Positions 18,134 through 25,635 of a stretch of DNA of 64,000 bases are shown here, piece by piece. The position numbers and the translations under genes were made by a program. Numbering within the stretch: the stretch's first letter is position 1; every line of letters begins with the position of its first letter. The notes under the pieces were generated by a model. The model was not told the DNA's origin. It made no database searches and was given only the letters and a program-made list of their open reading frames with translations. This DNA comes from JANXMY01 sp964251675 (lineage in GTDB: Bacteria; Armatimonadota; Armatimonadia; Armatimonadales; Capsulimonadaceae). The DNA is taken from positions 1-64,000 of the forward strand of contig CAXUKS010000019.1 in NCBI GenBank assembly GCA_964251675.1, given 5' to 3'.

Positions 18134-18661
18134 ATGAGCGAGACCCCAACCATTCCGCCTGACGACCCGCAGCGGTCTCTCACACTGGCCCGGCCCGAGA
18201 CGGACCCAAGTTTGCCCCACCTCGGGATCGTGGGTGACACCTACACCATTCTGCTGTCGGGAGCAGACACCGCAGGCCGGTACTGCCTGATTGATATGCA
18301 TGTCCCGCCCGGCGGCGGCCCCGGCTCGCACCGGCACGATTTTGAAGAGACGTTTATCCTGCAGGAAGGCGAGATCGAAGCGACGTTCCGGGGCGAAAAG
18401 TCGGTTGTCCGCACCGGGGAAACGCTCCATATCCCCGCGAACGCCCCGCATCAGTTCCACAACGCCAGCGACCAACCTGCGCGTCTGCTCTGTATTTGTG
18501 CTCCCGCCGGGCAGGACGAGTACTTCCACAATATCGGTGTCCCGGTCGCCACCCGCACCGCCCCACCCCCGCCGCTCGACGCCGACGCGCAGGCGGCATT
18601 CATAGCAAAAGCCCAGGCCCTTGCCCCGAAGTACCACACAGAGCTGCTCCCGGAGGCGTGA
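18134..18661 (+). CDS. Cupin-domain protein
   Basis: 175 residues with TTAGGAGT before the ATG. A single cupin barrel contains motif 1, GGGPGSHRHDFEETFILQEGEIEA (metal ligands H, H, E), and motif 2, TGETLHIPANAPHQFHNAS (ligand H). The metal set is therefore complete. The N-terminal 35 residues are unlike known domains. Cupins of this size are dioxygenases, isomerases or sugar-binding proteins; the substrate is not predictable. It follows an intergenic palindromic repeat and converges on the propeller gene. Confidence 0.82.
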   Translation: MSETPTIPPDDPQRSLTLARPETDPSLPHLGIVGDTYTILLSGADTAGRYCLIDMHVPPGGGPGSHRHDFEETFILQEGEIEATFRGEKSVVRTGETLHIPANAPHQFHNASDQPARLLCICAPAGQDEYFHNIGVPVATRTAPPPPLDADAQAAFIAKAQALAPKYHTELLPEA

Positions 18662-18678
18662 CGCCGTGCCGGGCAAAA

Positions 18679-19893
18679 CTAATTCTGCACATAAATCATC
18701 TCCAATGGCCCCCGCCCGGCGCGAATGCTTTGAGCTGTCAGGGACACGACTGCGCCATTCGGCTTGATACGGAACAGGCGGATGCCTTTGCGGGTCAGCA
18801 GATACAGGGTGTGACCCGGTGAATCAAAAACTGGGCCAAACAAACCCGCCGGGGCAACAAACGTTTGCTGAATGGCGCGGCCTAATGTTCCGTTTCTGTG
18901 GATTGGGTAGCGCGTCAAGATGACTTTGTTTGTTTCAATGGGATAGCCATCTTGATACTGCGGCAGAATGATCACATAGCAATAATGGCTGTGTGGGTCA
19001 ATGAAGGCTTCCTGCGGAGTGCCGGGGAACAAAACCGTTGTCGGCTTCAGCGGGCGTAGGCTGCCATCGGCTTGTATCCAATACTGAGCGAAAACCGCCT
19101 CCAAATTTGCCGCTGGACTAAACTCCGACTTTGCCATCCGAGCAAACCCTTGATAAAGAACGTAGACGCTTCGTCTTCGCTCTGATAGGATGATCTGCTG
19201 TGGTGGAAAAGGTGCGTAATTCCCGACAGCCAGGCTGCCGCCGTCAGGAATGTGCAACATGATGGAATGAAGCGTTCCATGCGGCCCGGCACGGAAGGCG
19301 CGGAAACCTCCGAGTATCTCGTTAGTCATCCGGGTCTGCCTCGAAGCATAGAAGACAGAGTGCCACCGGTCAAACGCGACGGAGTACGCGCTGTAAACTG
19401 ATCCCAGCATCAACCCTGAGACCAGTGGCGGGGAGAGTGGGGTCAGGGAGCCGTTCTTCCTAATGCGGAACTGAGAGATCGTGCCGCCGTAGTTCATCAC
19501 ATAAAGGAAAGGGCCTGATGGATCAATAGAAATTACATCAGGCGCAAGCCCCTGATTGTCAGGCAGGGACACATGAGGCGTAGAAAGTGGTGTCAGCCTG
19601 CCAGTCCACCCAATTCGAAATTGCGAGATGAGGCAGTTGTGACGGCTGAATTGCAAAGAGCTAAGGGCATATAGATAGCGGCCTGTGGGATCGGTGACAA
19701 GCCTGTGACAGCGGGGATAGGCTTTGACGCTCGGTGGATTGAGCGCCGTCAGCGTACCGCCGGGCTTGACGCGGAATTGGGAGATCGTGCCATCGGCGTA
19801 GTTGCTGACATAGACGAAGGAGCCTTTGGCAGAGGCGGGCATGGCGGCGGCGAGGAGGCAGAAGGCGAGGAGAGCCAAACATGGGTTTCGCAT
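18679..19893 (-). CDS. Secreted YVTN-type beta-propeller (lactonase-like) protein
   Basis: 404 residues. The signal peptide MRNPCLALLAFCLLAAAMPASA is followed by repeats of the YVSNYADGTISQFRVKPGG type (repeated ISQFRI...NGSLTPL units), typical of seven-bladed 6-phosphogluconolactonase/YVTN propellers. The start at 19893 is chosen because a promoter -10 (TACAAC) lies seven bases upstream and the signal peptide then begins the protein; an upstream in-frame codon at 19929 would precede the promoter. Enzymatic activity is uncertain; many such secreted propellers have no known substrate. Confidence 0.78.
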   Translation of the reverse strand: MRNPCLALLAFCLLAAAMPASAKGSFVYVSNYADGTISQFRVKPGGTLTALNPPSVKAYPRCHRLVTDPTGRYLYALSSLQFSRHNCLISQFRIGWTGRLTPLSTPHVSLPDNQGLAPDVISIDPSGPFLYVMNYGGTISQFRIRKNGSLTPLSPPLVSGLMLGSVYSAYSVAFDRWHSVFYASRQTRMTNEILGGFRAFRAGPHGTLHSIMLHIPDGGSLAVGNYAPFPPQQIILSERRRSVYVLYQGFARMAKSEFSPAANLEAVFAQYWIQADGSLRPLKPTTVLFPGTPQEAFIDPHSHYCYVIILPQYQDGYPIETNKVILTRYPIHRNGTLGRAIQQTFVAPAGLFGPVFDSPGHTLYLLTRKGIRLFRIKPNGAVVSLTAQSIRAGRGPLEMIYVQN

Positions 19894-19929
19894 GACTACA
19901 GTTGTAGCACAAAAACGCGCAGAATGCAA
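19894..19929 (-). promoter_or_regulatory. Leaderless-type promoter of the propeller gene
   Basis: On the minus strand TTGCAT (19924-19929), a 17-bp spacer, TACAAC (19901-19906), seven bases, then ATG. Confidence 0.7.
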
Positions 19930-19934
19930 GGGGG

Positions 19935-20249
19935 TCAGCGGCAGATGTCGGCAGCGTTCAGCACGGCATCGAGCAGGCCGGGGAAGCGGGAGTCGAGATC
20001 GGCACGGCGCAGGGAGTTGAACGACTGCGTGCCTTCGGCACGGGAGACGATGATGCCGGTCTCGCGCAGTACCTTAAAATGGTGGGCCAGCGTGGATTTG
20101 GGAACATCGGCGGGAGCGCCGACGCCGCAGGGCTGCTCGCCGCCCTCTGCCAGCGCGGCGACAATCCGCAGGCGGGTCGGGTCACTCAGCGCATACAGCA
20201 CTTCGGTCAAAGCCAGGGCATTGGTTTCAGGAAAATAAAAGCGTCTCAC
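19935..20249 (-). CDS. ArsR-family repressor, divergent from SDR gene
   Basis: 104 residues from a GTG start. The winged-helix domain is clear (LTEVLYALSDPTRLRIVAAL; VPKSTLAHHFKVLRETGIIVSRAEGTQSFNSL). The classical ELCVC metal site is absent; only one cysteine lies near the second helix (GEQPCGVG), so it is more likely a non-metal sensor. TATACT ends seven bases before the GTG with no ribosome site. A 28-bp palindrome in the shared gap overlaps the -10 of the SDR gene, so repression of that gene is the simplest reading. Confidence 0.88.
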   Translation of the reverse strand: MRRFYFPETNALALTEVLYALSDPTRLRIVAALAEGGEQPCGVGAPADVPKSTLAHHFKVLRETGIIVSRAEGTQSFNSLRRADLDSRFPGLLDAVLNAADICR

Positions 20250-20310
20250 ACTTGACAGTATAGCACATGACCTGCCATACTCCTATTGTTCTAATATACT
20301 AGAACAATAG
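20250..20310. promoter_or_regulatory. Divergent ArsR/SDR control region with palindromic operator
   Basis: Minus strand: TATACT (20257-20262) seven bases from the ArsR GTG. Plus strand: TATACT (20295-20300) for the SDR gene. CTATTGTTCTA (20283-20293) and TAGAACAATAG (20300-20310) are perfect inverted arms flanking the six bases ATATAC, so the operator covers the SDR -10. Confidence 0.85.
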
Positions 20311-20327
20311 CATTAGGAGATCACACA

Positions 20328-21083
20328 ATGGCAGATTTGAGCGGCAAGGTAGCGATTGTCACCGGGGCATCGTCGGGCATCGGGGCAGCGACAGCGCTGC
20401 TTCTGGCGCAGTCCGGCGCAAAAGTGGTCGTCGCCGCGCGGCGGCAGACCGAAGGTGACGCGGTCGTGGCACAGATTAAAGCGGCAGGCGGCGAGGCGAT
20501 TTTTGTCCAAACCGATGTGTCCAGACTGGCCGACAACGAGCGTCTGGTCGCGGCGGCGCTGGATACCTACGGACGGCTGGACATTGCTTTTAACAATGCG
20601 GGCACGGCCCGGTTCGGCCCTCTGCATGAGCAGACCGAGGAAGACTGGTCGGTGCAGATCGGAGTCAACCTGAGCGGGTCGTTTTACGCGCTGAAAACGC
20701 AAATCCCGGCCCTGCTGAAGTCTGGCGGCGGCTCGGTCGTCTTCAATGCCTCGGCTGTGGCCGAGGTCGGCATCGCGGGCGCTTCGACCTATGCCTCCAC
20801 CAAAGGCGGCGTGGTGGCGCTGGCCCGCTCGGCGGCAGTGGAGTATGCCCCGCAGGGCATCCGCGTCAACGTCGTCAATCCCGGCCCGGTGGAAACGCCG
20901 ATGGCAATCGAGGGTTTTGGCGGCATTGATGCGTTTACAGAGTTGATGGGGCCGAAAATCCCGCTGGGCCGGGTGGGCCAGCCGGAAGAAGTCGCCCGCG
21001 CTGTGGTGTTCCTGGCCTCCGAGGAGGGGTCGTTTATCACGGGCCAGAGCCTGAATGTGGACGGCGGCTACACAGCGCAGTAA
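20328..21083 (+). CDS. Short-chain dehydrogenase/reductase
   Basis: 251 residues with TTAGGAGA before the ATG. It is a classical SDR: cofactor motif VTGASSGIGAAT, NNAG at about residue 89, catalytic Ser in FNASAVAEVG and YASTK (Tyr and Lys). PGPVETPM and the C-terminal ITGQSLNVDGGYTAQ are typical of glucose-1-dehydrogenase-type SDRs. A basic residue after the first strand (AARRQTEG) suggests NADP preference. The substrate is unknown. The divergent ArsR repressor probably regulates it. Confidence 0.92.
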   Translation: MADLSGKVAIVTGASSGIGAATALLLAQSGAKVVVAARRQTEGDAVVAQIKAAGGEAIFVQTDVSRLADNERLVAAALDTYGRLDIAFNNAGTARFGPLHEQTEEDWSVQIGVNLSGSFYALKTQIPALLKSGGGSVVFNASAVAEVGIAGASTYASTKGGVVALARSAAVEYAPQGIRVNVVNPGPVETPMAIEGFGGIDAFTELMGPKIPLGRVGQPEEVARAVVFLASEEGSFITGQSLNVDGGYTAQ

Positions 21084-21089
21084 CCCCCC

Positions 21090-21228
21090 AGCCCCCAATA
21101 ATGGGGGAGCCAGAGTCAGAACCGAACCCGCAGGGGCAGCGGCTTGTCCCTGCTCTCTTAATCCTGTCTTATCTAATCCTTCCTTTAGGAAGGACCCCAG
21201 CGAAGCGGGGAACAAGGGGGTAGGTCTA
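21090..21228. repeat. Diverged intergenic inverted-repeat element
   Basis: The left part carries CCCCCAATAATGGGGG and GCAGGGGCAGCGGCTTGTCCCTGC-like pairing. The right part (CTAATCCTTCCTTTAGGAAGGACCC, split here only by eye, then GGTAGGTCT) matches the right arm of the elements at 33342 and 36129. The left arm of that family is missing, so this looks like a composite or decayed copy. Confidence 0.65.
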
Positions 21229-21231
21229 GGT

Positions 21232-21504
21232 TCAGCGACGACCGTTCACCGGCGCGGCTGCAATCACTGTCGCAAGATGGGATGGTTGCGGCGAATCAAA
21301 CACAGGTGGGGCGGCCTGCGGCGTTCGGATGCTGACGCCTGGCGAAGCAAGCGGCTGACGGCCAAGCGCGGCGACGTGGGAGCGGACGGAGGAAAGCAGG
21401 TCGGGATGAACAGCAGGCGGCGCAGTTTTGACGGGCGCGGGGGCCGCTGACGCCAGAGTGGGCACGGCCAGAAGCGTGACAAACAACAGGGGTATTCGGT
21501 TCAT
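21232..21504 (-). CDS. Small secreted Ala/Pro-rich protein
   Basis: 90 residues. The signal peptide MNRIPLLFVTLLAVPTLASA is followed by a Pro/Ala/Val-rich mature region without recognisable domain. GGGAGG is well placed before the ATG. The gene lies between the diverged repeat and the rpsR terminator. No family recognised, but the signal peptide and ribosome site support a real gene. Confidence 0.5.
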   Translation of the reverse strand: MNRIPLLFVTLLAVPTLASAAPAPVKTAPPAVHPDLLSSVRSHVAALGRQPLASPGVSIRTPQAAPPVFDSPQPSHLATVIAAAPVNGRR

Positions 21505-21521
21505 ATAGCCCTCCCAGAAAC

Positions 21522-21560
21522 GAAAACCGCCCCGTCTTTCGAGAAGACAGGGCGGTTTTC
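21522..21560 (-). terminator. Terminator of rpsR
   Basis: GAAAACCGCCC (21522-21532) pairs with GGGCGGTTTTC (21550-21560), with inner GTCTT/AAGAC pairing. It sits 3 bp past the rpsR stop. Confidence 0.88.
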
Positions 21561-21562
21561 AG

Positions 21563-21877
21563 TTAGTCTTTGACAAACGGCAGCAGGGCGATTTCGCGGG
21601 CGCGTTTGATAGCGACGGCGATCATGCGCTGCTCTTTGGCGGTCGCGCCGGAGCGGCGGCGGGGCGTGATTTTACCCCGGTCGTCGGTGAAGGTGCGGAG
21701 CAGGGCGACGTTTTTGTAGTCCACCGTTTTGATTTTGTTGATGGTCAGCGTGCTGACCTTGCGGCGCTTGAAGCGGTTGTTCTTAGCGTTGGGGCCGCCG
21801 GGGCGACCGCTGGGGCCAGGACGACCGCCGGGGCCGGGGCGACCGCCGGGGCCGCCGCTGGGAGAGCCGTAAGCCAT
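21563..21877 (-). CDS. rpsR: Ribosomal protein bS18 with Gly/Pro/Arg N-terminal extension
   Basis: 104 residues. From about residue 30 the sequence is classical S18 (FKRRKVSTLTINKIKTVDYK, LLRTFTDDRGKITPRRRSGATAKEQR, IKRAREIALLPF). The first 30 residues are an added low-complexity tail of GGRPGP-type repeats, not present in standard S18 of about 75 residues. AAGGA precedes the ATG. The gene is alone, away from rpsF, ssb and rplI, which usually accompany it. The leader contains a hairpin at 21903-21925. Confidence 0.95.
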   Translation of the reverse strand: MAYGSPSGGPGGRPGPGGRPGPSGRPGGPNAKNNRFKRRKVSTLTINKIKTVDYKNVALLRTFTDDRGKITPRRRSGATAKEQRMIAVAIKRAREIALLPFVKD

Positions 21878-21902
21878 GGTGTAATCCTTATGCTGCGATC
21901 CT

Positions 21903-21925
21903 CACGGCCCAAAATCAGGACCGTG
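21903..21925 (-). promoter_or_regulatory. Hairpin in the rpsR leader
   Basis: CACGG (21903-21907) pairs with CCGTG (21921-21925), extended inward by CC/GG with mismatches around TGATTTT. It lies in the leader of about 85 nt upstream of rpsR. S6:S18-binding leaders are known upstream of rpsF-rpsR operons in other bacteria; whether this hairpin is one is a guess. Confidence 0.3.
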
Positions 21926-21967
21926 CGACTTGCGGAGGGTGTATTTTCGGCAAAGCGAATTGCGGGA

Positions 21968-21997
21968 AGTATAGCACAGGAAAGGCGGGGAAGTCAA
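21968..21997 (-). promoter_or_regulatory. rpsR promoter overlapping the end of the RsbW-like gene
   Basis: On the minus strand TTGACT (21992-21997), an 18-bp spacer and TATACT (21968-21973). The -35 box overlaps the stop region of the upstream gene, whose stop codon begins at 21996. Confidence 0.8.
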
Positions 21998-22401
21998 GAA
22001 GGAGGCACGGTTTTGGACAGCCGGGCCACCATGCCACCGCCGCCGTAATGCAGGTCCACTTCATCCATCAGCGCCCGCATCAGGCGGATGCCGCGTCCGC
22101 CGAGGGCGTCGTAGTCTTCTTCCTGGCGCACATGGGACGGGTCGAAGCCGTGGCCCTGGTCGTGGACCTCGATAAAGAACACGCTTCCGCTTAGGCCGCA
22201 GACGATCTGCACATGGCTGACCGCGTCCGGGGAGCCGTACAAGATGGCGTTCGTGACCGCCTCCCCGACAGCGATCTCAATGTCGGCCAGATCCAGCCCC
22301 GTAAAACCCGCCCGCTGTGCCAGCACCTGCACCCGCTCACGAACTTCGTGAGCATTTTTAGGATGAGCGGTAATTTGAAATTGTTCGCGGAACTTGTTCA
22401 C
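21994..22401 (-). CDS. RsbW-like anti-sigma/serine kinase (HATPase domain)
   Basis: 135 residues from a GTG start with GAGGA 6 bp upstream. Bergerat-fold ATPase motifs: DIEIAVGEAVTNAILYG (N-box, Glu and Asn), VHDQGHGFDP (G1 box) and GGRGIRLMRALMDEV (G2 box). Such small kinases bind sigma factors and phosphorylate STAS anti-anti-sigma proteins in partner-switching. No STAS or sigma gene adjoins it here, so its partner is elsewhere. Its 3' end contains the rpsR -35 box, so transcription of the two genes may interfere or overlap. Confidence 0.85.
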   Translation of the reverse strand: MNKFREQFQITAHPKNAHEVRERVQVLAQRAGFTGLDLADIEIAVGEAVTNAILYGSPDAVSHVQIVCGLSGSVFFIEVHDQGHGFDPSHVRQEEDYDALGGRGIRLMRALMDEVDLHYGGGGMVARLSKTVPPS

Positions 22402-22466
22402 TCACATCCTCGTTGTTAAAATGATGGAATACCCCGCCGCCCTTGCGGCCAAACGTGCCGGGCTGG

Positions 22467-22496
22467 TTGACACCGTGCCGCCCGCCGCAGTATAAT
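22467..22496 (+). promoter_or_regulatory. Consensus promoter of nirA
   Basis: TTGACA (22467-22472), an 18-bp spacer and TATAAT (22491-22496). The transcript would have a leader of about 65 nt. Confidence 0.85.
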
Positions 22497-22566
22497 ACGG
22501 TATTGGCAACTCATTTACTAGGAAATTACAGGCGCGACACGCCTGATTAGTCAGGGATAACACGTT

Positions 22567-24243
22567 ATGAGCGACAGCACGCAGACCAAAGAGATCAAGC
22601 AGACCAAAGAAGAGCGGCTGAAAAAAGAAAAAGCCGGGCTGGATGTTCTGTCCGACATTTACCGCTACGCCGAGACGGGCTTTGACAGCATTGACCCCGG
22701 CGACTTCATGCGCTTCAAGTGGTACGGCGTCTACCAGCAGCGGCCCAATGACGGCCACTTTATGATGCGGATCAAAGTGCCCGGCGGGCGCATGACCACC
22801 GAGCAGCTTCGCACGGTCGCGGACTTGACCAAGCAGTACGCACGCGGCATCGGCGACATCACCACACGCCAGACCATTCAGCTCCACTGGCTGACGATTG
22901 CCGATATGCCGGACATTTTTGCGCGTCTCAGCGCCGTGGGGGTCACTTCGGCGGGCGCGTGCGGGGACATCACCCGCAACCTGACGTCCTCCCCCGCCGC
23001 CGGGTTTGACCCGCAGGAGATTGTGGACACCCGGCCTGCCGTGAACGCCATTCAGGACTTTTTTCACCTGAACCGGGAGTTCGGCGACCTGCCGCGCAAG
23101 TTCAAGATCGCTGTGGAAGGCTCCCCGGTGCAGAGCACTCTGCCGCAGATCAACGACGCCTCGCTGATTGCCTACACGCGCCCCTCGGACGGCGTGGCCG
23201 GCTACCATTTCTTTGTCGGCGGCGGCCTGTCCCTGCAGCCGTTCTTCGGCCAGCAGCTTGACATTTTCGTGCCTGCGACCGAATTAGACAAGATCGTAGA
23301 CGTCATGCGGGCCATTGCCACCTGCTACCGCGATGCCGACCAGCTCCGCGCCAAGCGCACCCGCGCCCGCCTGAAGTATCTGATGGCCGAGTGGGGACCG
23401 GAGAAGTTTACCGAAGAAGTCCGCGCCAAGCTTTCCTGGACCCCCGACCCCGCTGCGCCGGGCTTTCAGTTCTCGGATGAAACCTACCGTGACCATGTAG
23501 GCGTTCACGCCCAGTCCCAGCCGGGCCTGCACTGGATCGGCCTGTGCGTTCTGGCCGGGCGAATCACCGACACGCAGATGCATCAGGCCGCCGATGTCGC
23601 CGACAAATACGGCGGCGGCGAAGTCCGCACCACCAATGTCCAAAACCTGCTGATCCCGCATATCTCGACCGAGAACCTGGACGCCGCCAAAGCCGACCTG
23701 GAAGCGGCAGGCTTTGCCTGGGACGTGCCCAATATCCGCCGGGGCGCGATGGCCTGCACGGGCATTGAGTTCTGCAACCTCGCCATCACCGAGACCAAGC
23801 TTCGCATCAAGGAAGTCGTTGGGCATCTGGAGACCGTCGTGCCGAACCCGTATGAGCGGGGCTTGAAGATCAACATGAACGGCTGCCCGAACTCCTGCGC
23901 CCAGCACCACGTTGGCGACATTGGCCTGCAGGGCTGCCTCGCCCGGCAGGAGGACGGCACGCAGGTGGAAGCCTACGACCTGCACCTCGGCGGCGACCTG
24001 GGCCAGCATCCGTCGTTCACCCGCGCCATCCACCGCAAAGTCCCCGCCGAGCAGGTCAAGTACGCGCTGGCAAACGTCCTCCAGAACTTCCAGAAAACCC
24101 GCGAAGGGGAAGAGCGGTTCGCTCAGTGGGCGCACCGCCACACCAACGAAGAACTCGACGCGTTCTTAGGCGTTGACACCATCATCGGCGTCCCCGACCT
24201 CCCCGCCTCCGCCCAGGGCGCAGGCGAGACCAAGTGGCGCTGA
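22567..24243 (+). CDS. nirA: Ferredoxin-nitrite reductase (siroheme, 4Fe-4S)
   Basis: 558 residues. Two ferredoxin-like half domains (FMMRIKVPGGRMTTEQLRTV, GIGDITTRQTIQLHWL) alternate with siroheme domains. The cluster/siroheme cysteines are in MACTGIEFCNLAITETK and NGCPNSCAQHHVGDIGLQG. DITRNLTSSPAAGFDP is the usual substrate-side motif. The C-terminus and length match assimilatory nitrite reductase rather than sulfite reductase, but the two families are close and I cannot exclude sulfite as substrate. No nitrate reductase or transporter is in the window. A consensus promoter precedes it and a strong terminator follows. Confidence 0.88.
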   Translation: MSDSTQTKEIKQTKEERLKKEKAGLDVLSDIYRYAETGFDSIDPGDFMRFKWYGVYQQRPNDGHFMMRIKVPGGRMTTEQLRTVADLTKQYARGIGDITTRQTIQLHWLTIADMPDIFARLSAVGVTSAGACGDITRNLTSSPAAGFDPQEIVDTRPAVNAIQDFFHLNREFGDLPRKFKIAVEGSPVQSTLPQINDASLIAYTRPSDGVAGYHFFVGGGLSLQPFFGQQLDIFVPATELDKIVDVMRAIATCYRDADQLRAKRTRARLKYLMAEWGPEKFTEEVRAKLSWTPDPAAPGFQFSDETYRDHVGVHAQSQPGLHWIGLCVLAGRITDTQMHQAADVADKYGGGEVRTTNVQNLLIPHISTENLDAAKADLEAAGFAWDVPNIRRGAMACTGIEFCNLAITETKLRIKEVVGHLETVVPNPYERGLKINMNGCPNSCAQHHVGDIGLQGCLARQEDGTQVEAYDLHLGGDLGQHPSFTRAIHRKVPAEQVKYALANVLQNFQKTREGEERFAQWAHRHTNEELDAFLGVDTIIGVPDLPASAQGAGETKWR

Positions 24244-24264
24244 TTGGCTCTGCGTAAGCAAGCA

Positions 24265-24293
24265 AAAGCCCCCCGGCACTGCCGGGGGGCTTT
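24265..24293 (+). terminator. nirA terminator
   Basis: AAAGCCCCCCGGC pairs perfectly with GCCGGGGGGCTTT around a 3-nt loop, 22 bp past the nirA stop. Confidence 0.92.
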
Positions 24294-24304
24294 CGTGTTC
24301 ATTC

Positions 24305-24853
24305 TTATTCCGTGCAGCTATACTTTCCATCAGGATTGCCATGCATCAGGCCCTTTTTCTGCAAATCCTGCACGGCACTGCTGGCCCAATGGGTCGGCGG
24401 AACGTCCGGGAACGGCTTGGCCGGGGTGATGTGGGCCATTTCAGCGAGGCGCGACTGGGCGGCATCCGGGTCTATGCCGAGCCGCGTCAGCTCCAGGGCG
24501 AACTCTTTGACCAGAGCAAGCAGAGCATTCTGCGCGGGCGGACTGCGGCGAAGGGGCGTGGCGGCATCTGCCGGAGCGTAAAACCGGGGAACCAGCGGCG
24601 GGCGCGGCATGATGTCGGCGCGAGCGAGCAGGTCTGCGGTGAAAAGTGCGAACTCATAGCGGCTCACGGCCCGCCGACTTGGGTATGTGCCCGACGGATA
24701 GCCAAAGGGGATACCTGCTTTCAGTATCGTATTTGCTGCCCTGAACGGCAAAGATTGGGGCGGCACGTCGGCGAAAGGTCCCCGTGCGGTCTGAGCGAGA
24801 CAGGGGCCGGTCAAGTTGAACCAGAGGGCAACACAAAGAAAAGCACGTTTCAT
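24305..24853 (-). CDS. Small secreted SLH-domain protein
   Basis: 182 residues from the ATG at 24853 (GGAG about 9 bp upstream). After a signal peptide (MKRAFLCVALWFNLTGPCLAQ) come two S-layer-homology-like motifs: FADVPPQSLPFRAANTILKAG...SRYEFALFTADLL and, at the C-terminus, FPDVPPTHWASSAVQDLQKKG with GNPDGKY. The helical stretch between them may be structural. SLH domains tether proteins to the cell envelope. The start lies one base after the stop of the PIN toxin gene, so the two are co-transcribed. Confidence 0.75.
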   Translation of the reverse strand: MKRAFLCVALWFNLTGPCLAQTARGPFADVPPQSLPFRAANTILKAGIPFGYPSGTYPSRRAVSRYEFALFTADLLARADIMPRPPLVPRFYAPADAATPLRRSPPAQNALLALVKEFALELTRLGIDPDAAQSRLAEMAHITPAKPFPDVPPTHWASSAVQDLQKKGLMHGNPDGKYSCTE

Positions 24854-24854
24854 C

Positions 24855-25292
24855 TTATTGGCTCCAATCTTCCAGCACGACACCGGGAATGGTCTGAAAG
24901 TGACTGAGGTTGCAGGTGACGACGACGAAGCCGTGGACGATGGCGGCGGCGGCAATGCGGCAGTCGCGGGTGCCAATGCGCTTGACGGCAGCGGGCCAAG
25001 ATTGAAAGAGCGCCTCGGCTTCGGGCGTGTACGGCAGGAATTGAAATTTCTCTAACTGCCGGAATGTTCGCTGCAACAGGTCATAGGCCAGCGGCAGGTT
25101 CAAGCTGTCCGCCTTGCGTTTGGGGTCCAGACTGGCAAGGAAGGCCAGTCGCCCGCGAAACTGCTCTTCCAAGACGATAGTGGGCAGCCATACCTCTTTT
25201 GCGTTTGCTTCTACCCGCTGCGTGATTTGCTCCTGACCTCGCAAAAGGAGGCTGAGCGTATCGGTGTCAAGCGCATACACATTAGGCTTCAT
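24855..25292 (-). CDS. PIN-domain toxin (VapC-like ribonuclease)
   Basis: 145 residues from the ATG at 25292. PIN acidic residues are visible: D in YALDTDTLSLLL, E in TIVLEEQFRG, and the C-terminal pair in GTRDCRIAAAAIVHG followed by VVTCNLSHFQTIPGVVLEDW. VapC toxins cleave tRNA or rRNA. The start overlaps the end of the upstream small gene by 11 bp, the classic antitoxin-toxin arrangement, and the SLH gene follows one base after its stop. Confidence 0.88.
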   Translation of the reverse strand: MKPNVYALDTDTLSLLLRGQEQITQRVEANAKEVWLPTIVLEEQFRGRLAFLASLDPKRKADSLNLPLAYDLLQRTFRQLEKFQFLPYTPEAEALFQSWPAAVKRIGTRDCRIAAAAIVHGFVVVTCNLSHFQTIPGVVLEDWSQ

Positions 25293-25530
25293 CTTCCAGA
25301 TTTTTGAGGTCGCGCTCCAGCTCTTCACGCCGCAAGTCTTTCATAATCTGCATGAAGTCATCCCAGAGCGGGTCATCTTTGAAGCTGCCAGCAACCCCGG
25401 CCAGCGGGTGCAGCTCGGGCGGGTCGCCCACTTGCCATTCGCGCTGATGAAAGCCGTTGCTGCCGTTATTGTGGCCGTTTAGGTGTGGCGGCGTGGTTGT
25501 TTTAGTGCGGCGTTTTGCTTTGAGGGCCAT
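25282..25530 (-). CDS. Probable antitoxin partner of the PIN toxin
   Basis: 82 residues with a strong GGAGG site before the ATG. The N-terminus is basic and disordered (MALKAKRRTKTTT). The C-terminus is an acidic helix (DDFMQIMKDLRREELERDLKNLEDEA), the kind that covers a PIN active site. It overlaps the toxin gene by 11 bp. No ribbon-helix-helix or AbrB DNA-binding domain is evident, so the antitoxin family is not assigned. Confidence 0.7.
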   Translation of the reverse strand: MALKAKRRTKTTTPPHLNGHNNGSNGFHQREWQVGDPPELHPLAGVAGSFKDDPLWDDFMQIMKDLRREELERDLKNLEDEA

Positions 25531-25564
25531 TGGTTACCTCCGTCGAAGCGGGCGTTGATGGGCT

Positions 25565-25570
25565 ATTGTA
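25565..25570 (-). promoter_or_regulatory. -10 element of the toxin-antitoxin operon
   Basis: TACAAT on the minus strand, about 35 bp upstream of the antitoxin ATG and directly downstream of the preceding terminator. No good -35 is visible. Confidence 0.45.
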
Positions 25571-25573
25571 GCA

Positions 25574-25621
25574 CAAAGGCCCCCCGGCGCTTATCCGTAG
25601 ATAAATTCCGGGGGGCCTTTG
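25574..25621 (-). terminator. Terminator of the DUF4091 gene
   Basis: CAAAGGCCCCCCGG (25574-25587) pairs perfectly over 14 bp with CCGGGGGGCCTTTG (25608-25621). It lies 14 bp past the stop of the minus-strand gene. Confidence 0.88.
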
Positions 25622-25635
25622 TTGATTGCCAGCCA

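Noticed and set aside
22402..23208. Long open frames antisense to nirA, ahcY, pilM and the GH3 and ALDH genes
   Set aside because: GC-rich codon bias opens the opposite strand; none of these has recognisable domains or ribosome sites, while the sense genes are clear.
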